From assembly GCF_000341005.1 (NCBI RefSeq), contig NZ_ANBD01000034.1, forward strand, positions 12,570 to 56,097: a stretch of 43,528 nt of DNA, read 5' to 3'. The DNA is from Nocardiopsis alkaliphila YIM 80379 (GTDB taxonomy: Bacteria > Actinomycetota > Actinomycetes > Streptosporangiales > Streptosporangiaceae). The notes beneath the pieces are model-generated. The model saw nothing but the letters and a program-made list of their open reading frames with translations. It did no database searches and was not told where the DNA came from. Of the stretch, positions 7,950-15,780 are shown piece after piece (within the stretch, counting starts at the first letter, position 1; each line of letters starts with the position of its first letter). The translations under genes were made by a program, and so were the position numbers.

Positions 7950-8615
7950 TCAGCCGGACCTCCTGCGGTTCGTGCTCCGAGTGTCCAGCTTGGGCTTGGC
8001 CTCCAGAGCGGAAAGACCATTCCAGGCCAGGTTGACCAGGTGGGCCGCGACCACGTCGCGCTTGGGCTTGCGCACCTCCAGCCACCACTGGCCGGTCAGC
8101 GCCCACATCCCCACCAAGGCCTGCGCGTACATGGGGGCGAGCGCCGGGTCGTAGCCGTGCTCGATGAACTCATCGACCATGATGTGCTCGACCTGACTCG
8201 CGATGTCGTTGATCAGGCCGGCGAAACTACCGGTCCCGGAGGCCACGTGCGAGTCCCGGGTGAGCACCCGGAACCCGAGGGTGTTCTCCTCGACGTAGCG
8301 CAGCAGGGCCAGGGCCGCCTTCTCGATCTTGCTTCGAGCGTGCTCGGCGGTGAGGGCTTCGCCCATCATCTCCAGGAGCGTGCGCATCTCCCGGTCCACG
8401 ACGACGGCGTAGATGCCTTCCTTGCCACCGAAGTGTTCGTACACCACGGGCTTGGACACTCCGGCCCGTGCGGCGATCTCCTCCACGGAGGTCGCGTCGA
8501 AGCCCCGCTCGGCGAACAGCTCCCGGCCGATCTCCAGTAGCTGTTGCCGACGCTCCTTGCCCGTCATGCGCTTTCTGCGCGCCCGGGTTCCCTGTCCGCT
8601 GTCGGCTACTCCCAT
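7950..8615 (-). CDS. TetR family regulator adjacent to acyl desaturase
   Basis: TetR-type repressor of 221 aa. The N-terminal HTH is clear (RRQQLLEIGRELFAERGF, then VEEIAARAGVSKPVVYEHFGGKEGIY), followed by a variable ligand-binding domain. I set the start at ATG 8615 because it lies 14 nt after the desaturase stop; the frame is open further into the desaturase gene but that would be an improbable overlap. The two genes form an operon. By analogy with DesT-type and other TetR regulators beside desaturases it probably controls membrane lipid unsaturation through the palindromes at 9680-9733; this is inference. Confidence 0.88.
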   Translation of the reverse strand: MGVADSGQGTRARRKRMTGKERRQQLLEIGRELFAERGFDATSVEEIAARAGVSKPVVYEHFGGKEGIYAVVVDREMRTLLEMMGEALTAEHARSKIEKAALALLRYVEENTLGFRVLTRDSHVASGTGSFAGLINDIASQVEHIMVDEFIEHGYDPALAPMYAQALVGMWALTGQWWLEVRKPKRDVVAAHLVNLAWNGLSALEAKPKLDTRSTNRRRSG

Positions 8616-8629
8616 GATGGCTACCGATC

Positions 8630-9610
8630 CTAGACCTTGACCCGCTTCGCGGCGAGTCGTTCGTTGTTCGGCCAACGGACCTTGGTGGCCCAACCGAACT
8701 TCTCGAAGAGCCAGATGACCCGAGCGGAGATGTCGATCTGGCCCTTGAGCACGCCGTGACGGGCACAGGTCGGGTCGGCGTGGTGCAGGTTGTGCCAGGA
8801 CTCACCGAAGGAGGGGATGGCCAGCCACCACACGTTGCGGGAACGGTCGCGCACCTCGAAGTTCTCCTCGCCCAGGGTGTGGCAGATGGAGTTGATCGAC
8901 CAGGTGACGTGGTGCAGCAGCGCGACGCGAACCAGACTGCCCCAGAAGAAGGCGGTGAGCGCGCCCCACCAGGACATGGTGACCAGGCCGCCGATGACCG
9001 CCGGGGCGAACAGGGAGAACAGCACGATCGGTCCGAAGAGCCGGTCGATGAGGACGACGTCCTTGTCCTTGAGCAGGTCCGGGGCGAAGCGGCGCGGCGA
9101 GGTCTTCTTCTCGTCCAGGTACATCCACGCCATGTGCGCGTAGTACAGACCCTTGGCCACGGACCTCCAGTCATCACCGAAGCGCCACGGAGAGTGCGGG
9201 TCGCCCTCGGCGTCGGAGTACTTGTGGTGGCGACGGTGGTCGGCCACCCACTTGATGACGCTGCCCTCGATGGCGATGCTTCCGGCGATCGCCAGGGCGA
9301 TGCGCAGTGGACGATTGGCCTTGAAGGAACCGTGGGTGAAGTGGCGGTGGAAGCCGACGGTGATGCCCAAGCCGCCGATCACGTAGAAGACCGCCGCGAT
9401 GACGACGTCGGTGAGAGTCAGTCCCCAGCCCCAGAAGAACGGCACCGCGGCCAGCAGCGCGATCAGCGGGACGAACACGAACGCGAAGACGGTGTAGCGC
9501 TCCGCCTTGCCCTTCAGTTCGGGTTCGTACTCGGGGATCGCCTCGCGTTTGGGCGGGCGTGTCGTGTTCTTCGAAACACCTTCAGTGGAAACTTCCGGGG
9601 CAGCGGTCAT
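8630..9610 (-). CDS. Acyl-CoA/acyl-lipid delta-9-type fatty acid desaturase
   Basis: Membrane di-iron desaturase that inserts a double bond into acyl chains using O2 and an electron donor. The 326-aa protein has hydrophobic segments at about 40-60 and 67-85 and again around 193-235. All three histidine boxes are intact: HRHFTH (88-93), HRRHH (125-129) and HNLHH (273-277). It starts at ATG 9610. Downstream is the TetR regulator in the same operon, and upstream are two palindromes. Function as a stearoyl-CoA-9-desaturase relative is well supported; exact acyl substrate (CoA or phospholipid) is not. Confidence 0.93.
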   Translation of the reverse strand: MTAAPEVSTEGVSKNTTRPPKREAIPEYEPELKGKAERYTVFAFVFVPLIALLAAVPFFWGWGLTLTDVVIAAVFYVIGGLGITVGFHRHFTHGSFKANRPLRIALAIAGSIAIEGSVIKWVADHRRHHKYSDAEGDPHSPWRFGDDWRSVAKGLYYAHMAWMYLDEKKTSPRRFAPDLLKDKDVVLIDRLFGPIVLFSLFAPAVIGGLVTMSWWGALTAFFWGSLVRVALLHHVTWSINSICHTLGEENFEVRDRSRNVWWLAIPSFGESWHNLHHADPTCARHGVLKGQIDISARVIWLFEKFGWATKVRWPNNERLAAKRVKV

Positions 9611-9679
9611 GGTCTGTACACCTCGTCGCGGAAAACGTCGTCGCTGGTCAGAACGGCGTCACAGGGGTTTGGTGCACCC

Positions 9680-9695
9680 GTTGGGACGTCCCAAC
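9680..9695. promoter_or_regulatory. 16-bp palindrome upstream of the desaturase
   Basis: GTTGGGACGTCCCAAC is a perfect palindrome 70 nt upstream of the desaturase start, inside its promoter region. It is a likely regulator site, distinct in sequence from the neighbouring AACCTACG repeat. Confidence 0.5.
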
Positions 9696-9713
9696 CTATT
9701 CCTACGTAACCGT

Positions 9714-9733
9714 AACCTACGACCCCGTAGGTT
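9714..9733. promoter_or_regulatory. Inverted repeat upstream of the desaturase (candidate TetR operator)
   Basis: AACCTACG and CGTAGGTT form perfect 8-bp arms around ACCC; another CCTACG copy lies at 9701-9706. The array is about 105 nt upstream of the desaturase start, and the downstream TetR protein is the natural candidate to bind it. Confidence 0.5.
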
Positions 9734-9797
9734 TGGCAAGTCCTCCCTGAGAGGCGCTATGTTGGTGACGGACGCACGGGAACACCGCCCGGCGCGT

Positions 9798-9869
9798 TCC
9801 CGGATGATGTAATCGGCAGCATGTGGGGTTTTGGTCCCCATCGTCCAGGTTCGAGCCCTGGTCCGGGAG
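9798..9869 (+). tRNA. tRNA-Gln (anticodon TTG)
   Basis: A 72-nt cloverleaf. The acceptor stem TCCCGGA pairs with TCCGGGA, and the D arm contains AATCGGC. The anticodon stem TGGGG/CCCCA carries loop TTTTGGT with anticodon TTG at 9831-9833. The T stem CCAGG/CCTGG has TTCGAGC. The 3' CCA is not encoded. It lies just upstream of glmU. Confidence 0.93.
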
Positions 9870-10154
9870 CCCTTCGTCGTACGCGCTCGCCCAGGGCACC
9901 CCCCTTCTCGTGGGGGAACGGCGACACAACTCACACGGGTCTGTCTCAGCCCCTCCCCGTGGGCTCCGCCGGCGCGATGGCCACCCGCACCCGTGCCTGG
10001 TGTGGCCCTTGCCGCAGAGGAACCCCCGGCAGGCGCATGTATCCTTCCCCTGTCGGCCGCCGGCCATCCGACGGCCGTTCACGCGGCATACGGAAGGCGC
10101 CGCCGAGGGCGAGCCGACAGTTCAAGTGCCAGCTATCACGAGGGGTCTCCTTCA
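9870..10154 (+). other. Intergenic region between tRNA-Gln and glmU
   Basis: This 285-bp stretch has no convincing gene. It should hold the tRNA terminator and the glmU promoter, but I see no clear hairpin with a T tract and no consensus promoter. AGGGG at 10141-10145 serves as the glmU ribosome binding site. Confidence 0.5.
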
Positions 10155-11621
10155 GTGAGCGTGAAACGCCCGGCTGCCGTCATCGTCCTCTCCGCCGGAG
10201 AGGGCACCCGGATGAAGTCCAAGCTCCCCAAGATGCTTCACGAGATCGGTGGCCGCAGCATGCTCGGCCACGTCCTCGAAGCGGCACGGGCGACCGACCC
10301 CGAGCACACGGTCGTGGTGCTCGGCCACAAGCGCGAACATTTCACCGAGCACTTGGCGAAGGTGGCTCCCGAGGCGTCCACCGCCATCCAGGAGGAACAG
10401 AACGGCACCGGCCACGCGGTGCGCATGGCCCTGGAAGACCTGGCCCGCCAAGGGCTCAAGCTCACCGGGACCGTCGTTCTCACCTGTGGCGACACGCCGC
10501 TCCTGCGAGGCGAGACGCTCAACGGCCTGATCGCCGAACACGAGCGTGAGGGCAACGCCGTCACCGCTCTGTCCGCCCGCGTTCCCGATCCCCACGGTTA
10601 CGGGCGTATCGTCCGGGACGCCGATGGCGCCTTCACCGAGATCGTCGAGCAGGCGGACGCCGCGCCCGCCCAACTCGAGATCGACGAGATCAACTCCGGC
10701 ATGTACGCCTTCGACGGTGCTCTGCTGACCGAGGTCGTTCAGCGTCTCTCCAGCGACAACGCCAAGGGTGAGGAATACATCACCGACGTCGTCGGCCTGC
10801 TCCGTGGCGATGGGCACCGGGTCGGCGCCTGGATCGCCGCCGACTGGCACGAGGTCCAAGGCGTGAACAACCGTGTCCAGTTGGCCGAGGCCCGCCGGTT
10901 GCTCAACGAGCGTCTCCTGAACGAACTCATGCTCTCCGGAGTCACCATCGTCGACCCCGCGACGACCTGGGTCGATGCCCAGGTGAGCATCGGCGCGGAC
11001 ACCGTGGTGCACCCCGACACCCGGCTGCAAGGGACCACTCGGATCGGCGAGGACGCCGTGGTCGGTCCCGGCGCCGACCTGCGCGACACCGTCGTGGGTG
11101 ATGGGGCCGAGGTCCGCCAGACCACGGCCGATCGCGCCGAGATCGGTCCTGGGGCCACGGTCGGCCCCTATACCTACCTGCGGCCGGGCACCCGCCTGGC
11201 CGATCGGGCCAAGGCCGGCGCCTTCGTCGAGGTCAAGAACTCGAACGTCGGTGTCGCCTCCAAGATCCCGCACCTGACCTACGTGGGCGACGCCGACATC
11301 GGTGTGGGCAGCAACATCGGCTGCTCCTCGGTGTTCGTCAACTACGACGGGATCGACAAGTCCCGGAGCACCATCGGTGACCACGTGCGCATCGGTAGTG
11401 ACAACACCATCGTCGCGCCGGTGACCGTCGGCGACGGTGCCTACTCCGGGGCCGGGACCGTGGTCCGGGACGACGTCCCGCCGGGAGCCCTGGCCGTGTC
11501 CGAGGGAAACCGGCAGCGTAACGTCGAGGGCTGGACGCGGCGCAAGCGTCCGGGAACAGCCTCCGCCGAAGCGGCGGAGCAGGCGCAGCGGCGTGTCGAC
11601 GCCGACGCCGAGGAGCAGTGA
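10155..11621 (+). CDS. glmU: Bifunctional UDP-GlcNAc pyrophosphorylase / glucosamine-1-phosphate N-acetyltransferase
   Basis: Cytosolic enzyme that acetylates glucosamine-1-phosphate and then uridylates it to UDP-GlcNAc, the precursor of peptidoglycan and of many glycopolymers, possibly including the exopolysaccharide encoded downstream. The 488-aa protein has the N-terminal nucleotidyltransferase loop LSAGEGTRMKSKLPK (12-26) and a C-terminal left-handed beta-helix of hexapeptide repeats. The acetyltransferase catalytic region is PYTYLRPG..KIPHLTYVGDADIG. GTG 10155 is the start, with AGGGG upstream; the open frame extends further back without homology. prs follows immediately, so they form an operon. 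Confidence 0.95.
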   Translation: MSVKRPAAVIVLSAGEGTRMKSKLPKMLHEIGGRSMLGHVLEAARATDPEHTVVVLGHKREHFTEHLAKVAPEASTAIQEEQNGTGHAVRMALEDLARQGLKLTGTVVLTCGDTPLLRGETLNGLIAEHEREGNAVTALSARVPDPHGYGRIVRDADGAFTEIVEQADAAPAQLEIDEINSGMYAFDGALLTEVVQRLSSDNAKGEEYITDVVGLLRGDGHRVGAWIAADWHEVQGVNNRVQLAEARRLLNERLLNELMLSGVTIVDPATTWVDAQVSIGADTVVHPDTRLQGTTRIGEDAVVGPGADLRDTVVGDGAEVRQTTADRAEIGPGATVGPYTYLRPGTRLADRAKAGAFVEVKNSNVGVASKIPHLTYVGDADIGVGSNIGCSSVFVNYDGIDKSRSTIGDHVRIGSDNTIVAPVTVGDGAYSGAGTVVRDDVPPGALAVSEGNRQRNVEGWTRRKRPGTASAEAAEQAQRRVDADAEEQ

Positions 11622-11638
11622 CTGTGGGGGAGAAACAC

Positions 11639-12607
11639 GTGACCGGGATGAAGGCCACCGGGCAGAAACAACTGATGCTTGTCTCGGGGCGCACGCACCC
11701 CGCGCTGGCCGAGGAGGTGGCCAAGGAGCTGGGGATCGAGGTGGTCCCCACCCGGTTCGACACCTTCGCCAACGGAGAGATCTTCGTTCGCTACCTGGAG
11801 TCGGTGCGCGGCTGCGACGCCTTCGTGATCCAGTGTCACGCGGACCCGATCAACGAGTCGATCATGGAGCACCTGATCATGGTGGACGCGCTCAAACGTG
11901 CCTCCGCCAAGCGGATCACCGTGGTCACGCCGTTCTTCGGCTACGCCCGACAGGACAAGAAGCACCGTGGCCGCGAGCCCATCTCCGCCCGCCTGATGAC
12001 GGACCTGTTCCGCACCGCCGGTGCGGATCGGATGATGGCGGTGGACCTGCACACCGACCAGATCCAGGGTTTCTTCGACGGCCCGGTGGACCACCTGTTC
12101 GCGTTGCCGATCCTGGCCGACCACATCGCCGGTCAGGTCGACCACTCCGAGATCACCGTGGTCTCTCCCGACGCCGGTCGGGTTCGTACCGCCGATCGCT
12201 GGGCCGACCGTCTGGGTGCGCCGCTGGCCATCATTCACAAGCGCCGTGACCCGGACGTCGCCAACCAGGTGAAGGTGCACGAGGTCGTCGGTGAGGTCAA
12301 GGACCGTGTCTGTGTCCTGGTCGACGACATGATCGACACCGGCGGCACCATCGTGAAGGCCTCCGAGGCCCTTTTCGAGCAGGGTGCCAAGAAGGTCCTG
12401 GTGGCGGCCACGCACGGTGTGCTCTCGGGACCTGCGGCCGAGCGTTTGCAGAACTCGCGCATCTCCGAGGTCGTCATCACCAACACGCTTCCGGTGCCCG
12501 AGGAGCGTTGCTTCGACAAGCTCACCCAGCTCTCGATCGCCCCGCTCATCGCCCGTGCGGTCAACGAGGTGTTCACCGACGGGTCCGTCACGAGCCTGTT
12601 CGACTGA
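11639..12607 (+). CDS. prs: Ribose-phosphate pyrophosphokinase (PRPP synthetase)
   Basis: Makes phosphoribosyl pyrophosphate from ribose-5-phosphate and ATP for purine, pyrimidine, histidine and tryptophan synthesis. The 322-aa product has the flexible loop FGYARQDKKHRGREPISARL and the PRPP-binding motif VCVLVDDMIDTGGTI. GTG 11639 is preceded by GGGGGAG at ideal spacing; a GTG at 11618 overlapping the glmU stop and an ATG at 11648 are alternatives. Operon with glmU; a hairpin terminator follows. Confidence 0.95.
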   Translation: MTGMKATGQKQLMLVSGRTHPALAEEVAKELGIEVVPTRFDTFANGEIFVRYLESVRGCDAFVIQCHADPINESIMEHLIMVDALKRASAKRITVVTPFFGYARQDKKHRGREPISARLMTDLFRTAGADRMMAVDLHTDQIQGFFDGPVDHLFALPILADHIAGQVDHSEITVVSPDAGRVRTADRWADRLGAPLAIIHKRRDPDVANQVKVHEVVGEVKDRVCVLVDDMIDTGGTIVKASEALFEQGAKKVLVAATHGVLSGPAAERLQNSRISEVVITNTLPVPEERCFDKLTQLSIAPLIARAVNEVFTDGSVTSLFD

Positions 12608-12686
12608 GCGGCCTTCGGTAGGCGCCGGCGCGCTCGCCACTTCGGCTCTGGACCAGGCGGCCGAATGAGATGAATCTCCCCGTGGA

Positions 12687-12727
12687 GTGCCCTGAGGTTC
12701 CCCTCAGACCCCAGGGCACCCCGTTTT
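12687..12727 (+). terminator. Intrinsic terminator after prs
   Basis: GTGCCCTG pairs with CAGGGCAC around a loop that contains a smaller hairpin (AGG/CCT), followed by CCCGTTTTC. Confidence 0.75.
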
Positions 12728-13064
12728 CAGTCCAGGCTCGCCGGCTTTCCGGGTGACCTTGATCGGGGCGTGTACGGAGTCGTCACCAGAACCAGTAGAC
12801 TTGACCGAGTGTCCCCGTGCCCGGACGGATGTGCGCATGTGTTCGGCGTATTTCCGCCTGGAAACCACACGGGCAGGGGTGCGCGACGAGCGTTCCCGGG
12901 CCGGATGAGTCCGGTGGCGGCTCGCCGGGCACGCCTGGAACCAGGGCGGCCGAGTCTCCCGACGACCGGGTGACCCCGCCGCATTCCCCGCCAAGTGCGG
13001 GAATCGTTCGTACTACTGGAGTCGTGTTCCCCGTGTTGCGGGGTTGAACCCGAGGAGTTTTGTC
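12728..13064 (+). other. Intergenic region upstream of rplY/ctc
   Basis: I see no convincing gene in these 337 bp. It should hold the rplY promoter. TAGACT near 12793 could be a -10 element but has no good -35 partner. GAGGAG just before 13065 is the ribosome binding site. Confidence 0.4.
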
Positions 13065-13652
13065 GTGTCCGAGGTACGTATCGCTGCCGAGCCCCGCACG
13101 GAATTCGGCAAGGGCGCCTCTCGTCGCGCCCGCCGCGCGGGTAAGGTGCCGGCCGTCCTCTACGGCCACGGCACCGATCCCCGCCACCTGAACCTGCCGG
13201 GCCACGAGCTCATGCTCGCTCTCAAGACCCCGAACGTCCTGATCCGTCTCGACGGCTTGGACAAGGACAACCTGGCCCTGCCCAGGAGCGTGCAGCGCGA
13301 CGCCATCAAGGGCTTCCTGGAGCACGTCGACCTGCTCGTCGTGACCAAGGGCGAGAAGGTCGAGGTCGAGGTGCCCCTGGTCCTGACCGGTGAGGTCAAG
13401 GCCCCGGGTGTGCTCAACCAGGAGCTGGTGACCGTGCGCGTCGAGGTCGAGGCCCACAACATCCCGAACCAGATCGAGTTCGACATCCAGGGTATGGAGA
13501 TCGGTGCCGTCCCCACCGCCGGCGAGGTCGTGCTGCCCCAGGGCGCCACGCTGATCGACGACCCGGAGACCACGGTACTGACCGTCTCCGCACCGCGTGT
13601 GGAGGAAGAGCCGGAGACCAGTGAGGAAGCCGCTGAGGCCGGCGCCGAGTAA
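13065..13652 (+). CDS. rplY: 50S ribosomal protein L25 / general stress protein Ctc
   Basis: Long (CTC/TL5) form of L25, binding 5S rRNA in the large subunit. The 195 aa comprise the N-terminal L25 domain ([25 protein letters not shown]) and the C-terminal beta domain ([21 protein letters not shown]). An acidic tail rich in Glu and Ala ends the protein, as usual in actinobacteria. GTG 13065 follows GAGGAG by 7 nt. It precedes pth, the conserved actinobacterial order. Confidence 0.95.
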   Translation: MSEVRIAAEPRTEFGKGASRRARRAGKVPAVLYGHGTDPRHLNLPGHELMLALKTPNVLIRLDGLDKDNLALPRSVQRDAIKGFLEHVDLLVVTKGEKVEVEVPLVLTGEVKAPGVLNQELVTVRVEVEAHNIPNQIEFDIQGMEIGAVPTAGEVVLPQGATLIDDPETTVLTVSAPRVEEEPETSEEAAEAGAE

Positions 13653-13683
13653 GGGCGCCGTGTATCGATCACACGCTTCGCAT

Positions 13684-13717
13684 CGAATGCGTGGACCCGG
13701 CCGGGTCCACGCATTCG
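13684..13717. terminator. Hairpin terminator after rplY
   Basis: A perfect 34-nt palindrome (left arm CGAATGCGTGGACCCGG) begins 31 nt after the rplY stop and is followed by TCGTTTC. It separates rplY from pth. Confidence 0.8.
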
Positions 13718-13812
13718 TCGTTTCGGTACCCGGCCGAGGCTCGATAGGGTCGTGCGGCATGTGGGGCTTGTTGAGCAGGTTGGGTGTCAGGAAGAACAGG
13801 GACGACGAGGAC

Positions 13813-14394
13813 ATGGCCGAGATCGAGCGATGGCTGGTCGTGGGGTTGGGCAACCCCGGCCCCAAGTACGCGGGCAATCGGCACAACGCCGGATTCATGG
13901 TGGTGGACGCGCTGGCCGCCGACAAGGGCGAACGCTGGAAGGTCCACAAGGCGCACGCCGAGGTGGTGCAGACCCGGATCGACGGCGCGGCCGTGGTCCT
14001 GGCCAAACCCCGTACCTTCATGAACCTGTCCGGGGGGCCGGTCGCGGGTCTGGCGAAGTTCTACAAGGTCCCGATGGAACGGATCATCGTCGTCCACGAC
14101 GAGCTGGACATCGACTACGGTGCCCTCAAACTGAAGAAGGGCGGGGGTTCGGGTGGCCACAACGGCCTGAAGTCCACTACCGCGTCCCTGTCCGGGCCCG
14201 ACTACCTGCGGGTACGCTTCGGGATCGGGCGTCCTCCCGGCCGGATGGACCCGGCGGCCTACGTGTTGCGAGACTTCTCCTCCACCGAGCGCGCTGAGCT
14301 CGACCTGAACGTCGAACGTGCCGCCGACGCGGTGCGCACCGTTCTCACCGACGGGCTGGGACGGGCACAGAACATCTTCCACACCGTGGTCTGA
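13813..14394 (+). CDS. pth: Peptidyl-tRNA hydrolase
   Basis: Releases tRNA from peptidyl-tRNAs dropped by ribosomes. The 193 aa include the start [20 protein letters not shown] with the catalytic histidine in RHNAG, the tRNA-binding asparagine in FMNLSGGPV, and the HDELD and [11 protein letters not shown] motifs. ATG 13813 gives the usual family length and has GAGG upstream. An in-frame ATG at 13759 would add 18 residues and lies about 8 nt after TAGGGT, a possible -10 element, so a leaderless longer form is possible. Confidence 0.93.
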   Translation: MAEIERWLVVGLGNPGPKYAGNRHNAGFMVVDALAADKGERWKVHKAHAEVVQTRIDGAAVVLAKPRTFMNLSGGPVAGLAKFYKVPMERIIVVHDELDIDYGALKLKKGGGSGGHNGLKSTTASLSGPDYLRVRFGIGRPPGRMDPAAYVLRDFSSTERAELDLNVERAADAVRTVLTDGLGRAQNIFHTVV

Positions 14395-14471
14395 CGCACG
14401 CCAGGCCCGGGCGGGGTGATTCAGGGTGGGCACCCCGCCCGGGTGTGGGGAGCATGGGCTCGAAACCTCGA

Positions 14472-15605
14472 TCAGGAGGCGTCGACCAGGGCCTCGAGCA
14501 GCGCGTCGTAGGCGGGCTTGGTGGTCAGATCGTCCCAGTAGATGGTGGCTGCGCCCTCACCCTCGAAGGTCACGGGGACCCAGGAGTACTTGTCCGGCAG
14601 GCCCCAGACCGTGTACGAGCCGCAGCTGCTCAGGTTCAGGCACGCCTCCAAGGTGCGCAGGTAGTAGTCGGCCTGCTGCCGGAGCTGTTCCTCGGTGGGC
14701 TCGGCGCCCTCGGCGAGCGGCATGCGCACGTCGACCTCGGTCAGGGCGGTGCCCAGGCCGAGCTCCTCGAATCGGCGCAGGTTGTCCTCCAGGTCGGAGG
14801 GGAAACCGTACTGTAGGCTCAGGTGCGTTTGGGCGGAGAAGCCGTGCAGGGGTACTCCGTCGGCGAGCAGGTCCTGACTCATCCGATAGTAGGCGTCGCT
14901 CTTGGCGTTGACGCTCTCGACGCTGTAGTCGTTGAGGTACAGCTCCGCGGAGGGGTCGGCCTCGTGGGCCCAGCGGAAGGCGTCCGCGATGATCTCCGGG
15001 CCCAGCTCACGGATCCAGATGTTGTCCTGGGTGCGCAGGTTCCCGTTGTCGTCGAAGATCTCGTTGGCCACGTCCCACTGCTGGATCCGGCCCTCGTAGC
15101 GTCCGACGACGGTTTCGATGTGGTCCCGCAGGATGGCACGGAGTTCATCGGCGCCGAAGTTCCCGTTCTCCAACCAGTCCGGGTTCTGGCTGTGCCACAG
15201 GAGTGTGTGGCCGCGCACGACCTGGCCGTTCCGCTCGGCGAATTCCACGATGGCGTCGGCGTCGTCGAAGGCGTAGGTGTCCCGGTCCGGACGCAGGTGG
15301 TCCCACTTCATCTGGTTCTCGGCGGACAGTGACGTGAACTCGGTGGCGAGCAGCTCACGGTAGGGGGCGTCCCCGGTGAAGGGATCCGGGTAGTCCTCGT
15401 CGTGGTGGTGTCCGCCGCCGGCGACGGCGCTGCCGATGACCAGACCATCGGGGGCGGCCTCGCCCAGGCTCATTTCCTGGGCGTCGTTGACCGGCTCCGC
15501 CGTTTCGGAGTCGGAGGACTGGAAGATGGGGGAGAGGGCCAACGGCACGGCCACGGCCGCGGCAGCGGCTCCGACCAGGAGCGTCGAGGTTCGTACACGT
15601 TTCAT
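14472..15605 (-). CDS. Secreted endo-1,4-beta-xylanase, GH10 family
   Basis: Extracellular hydrolase of xylan backbones. The 377 aa start with an export signal (MKRVRTSTLLVGAAAAAVAV) and contain a GH10 barrel without a carbohydrate-binding module. Seen motifs are TAE-type AENQMKWD (95-102), GHTLLWH, the acid/base Glu in WDVANE (E182), and the nucleophile in LTEVDVRM (E290). A histidine- and aspartate-rich insert (GGGHHHDEDY, 63-72) near the barrel start is unusual. ATG 15605 follows GGAG. Divergent to the LacI gene, sharing palindromic operators in the leader, so it is probably xylan-inducible. Confidence 0.93.
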   Translation of the reverse strand: MKRVRTSTLLVGAAAAAVAVPLALSPIFQSSDSETAEPVNDAQEMSLGEAAPDGLVIGSAVAGGGHHHDEDYPDPFTGDAPYRELLATEFTSLSAENQMKWDHLRPDRDTYAFDDADAIVEFAERNGQVVRGHTLLWHSQNPDWLENGNFGADELRAILRDHIETVVGRYEGRIQQWDVANEIFDDNGNLRTQDNIWIRELGPEIIADAFRWAHEADPSAELYLNDYSVESVNAKSDAYYRMSQDLLADGVPLHGFSAQTHLSLQYGFPSDLEDNLRRFEELGLGTALTEVDVRMPLAEGAEPTEEQLRQQADYYLRTLEACLNLSSCGSYTVWGLPDKYSWVPVTFEGEGAATIYWDDLTTKPAYDALLEALVDAS

Positions 15606-15632
15606 AGCGGGGTACTCCAGGGGGTCGGATTT

Positions 15633-15644
15633 CGAAATATTTCG
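15633..15644. promoter_or_regulatory. LacI-type operator half of an overlapping pair
   Basis: CGAAATATTTCG is a perfect 12-bp palindrome 28 nt upstream of the xylanase start. LacI-family regulators of xylan and arabinan genes commonly read CGAAA/TTTCG half-sites. Confidence 0.65.
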
Positions 15645-15658
15645 GAAAAATTCCGAAA
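15640..15658. promoter_or_regulatory. LacI-type operator upstream of GH10 xylanase
   Basis: TTTCGGAA-AAA-TTCCGAAA has perfect 8-bp arms and overlaps the preceding CGAAATATTTCG by 5 nt. Binding would block xylanase transcription; the divergent LacI protein is the natural candidate. Confidence 0.7.
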
Positions 15659-15780
15659 CAACATCGAAAAGGGACAGTAGAACGAGGGCTCGGCGAGCGT
15701 CAAGACCCCTTTGCGAGGGGAATCCGGGTGAGCGACACACCTGGCGGGCTCGTACCCTGGGTGGGCAACGAGGAGGATCA

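Noticed and set aside
9798-9869. tRNA-Gln as an integration site for a mobile element
   Set aside because: The tRNA is flanked by conserved genes; no integrase and no duplicated tRNA 3' end were seen.
10152-11384. Long open frame (about 410 codons) antisense to glmU
   Set aside because: A shadow of a high-GC gene in another frame: no motif, no ribosome site, and glmU is certain on the other strand.
11441-12640. Open frame of about 400 codons antisense to prs
   Set aside because: A shadow of prs and of the glmU end; no recognisable domain.
12770-12973. Small plus-strand frame upstream of rplY
   Set aside because: No ribosome site, composition Arg/Pro/Gly-rich, no family resemblance; treated as leader DNA.
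12783-14021. Open frame of about 412 codons on the minus strand across rplY and pth
   Set aside because: It spans two confident genes and a terminator, with low-complexity composition typical of GC-rich shadow frames.
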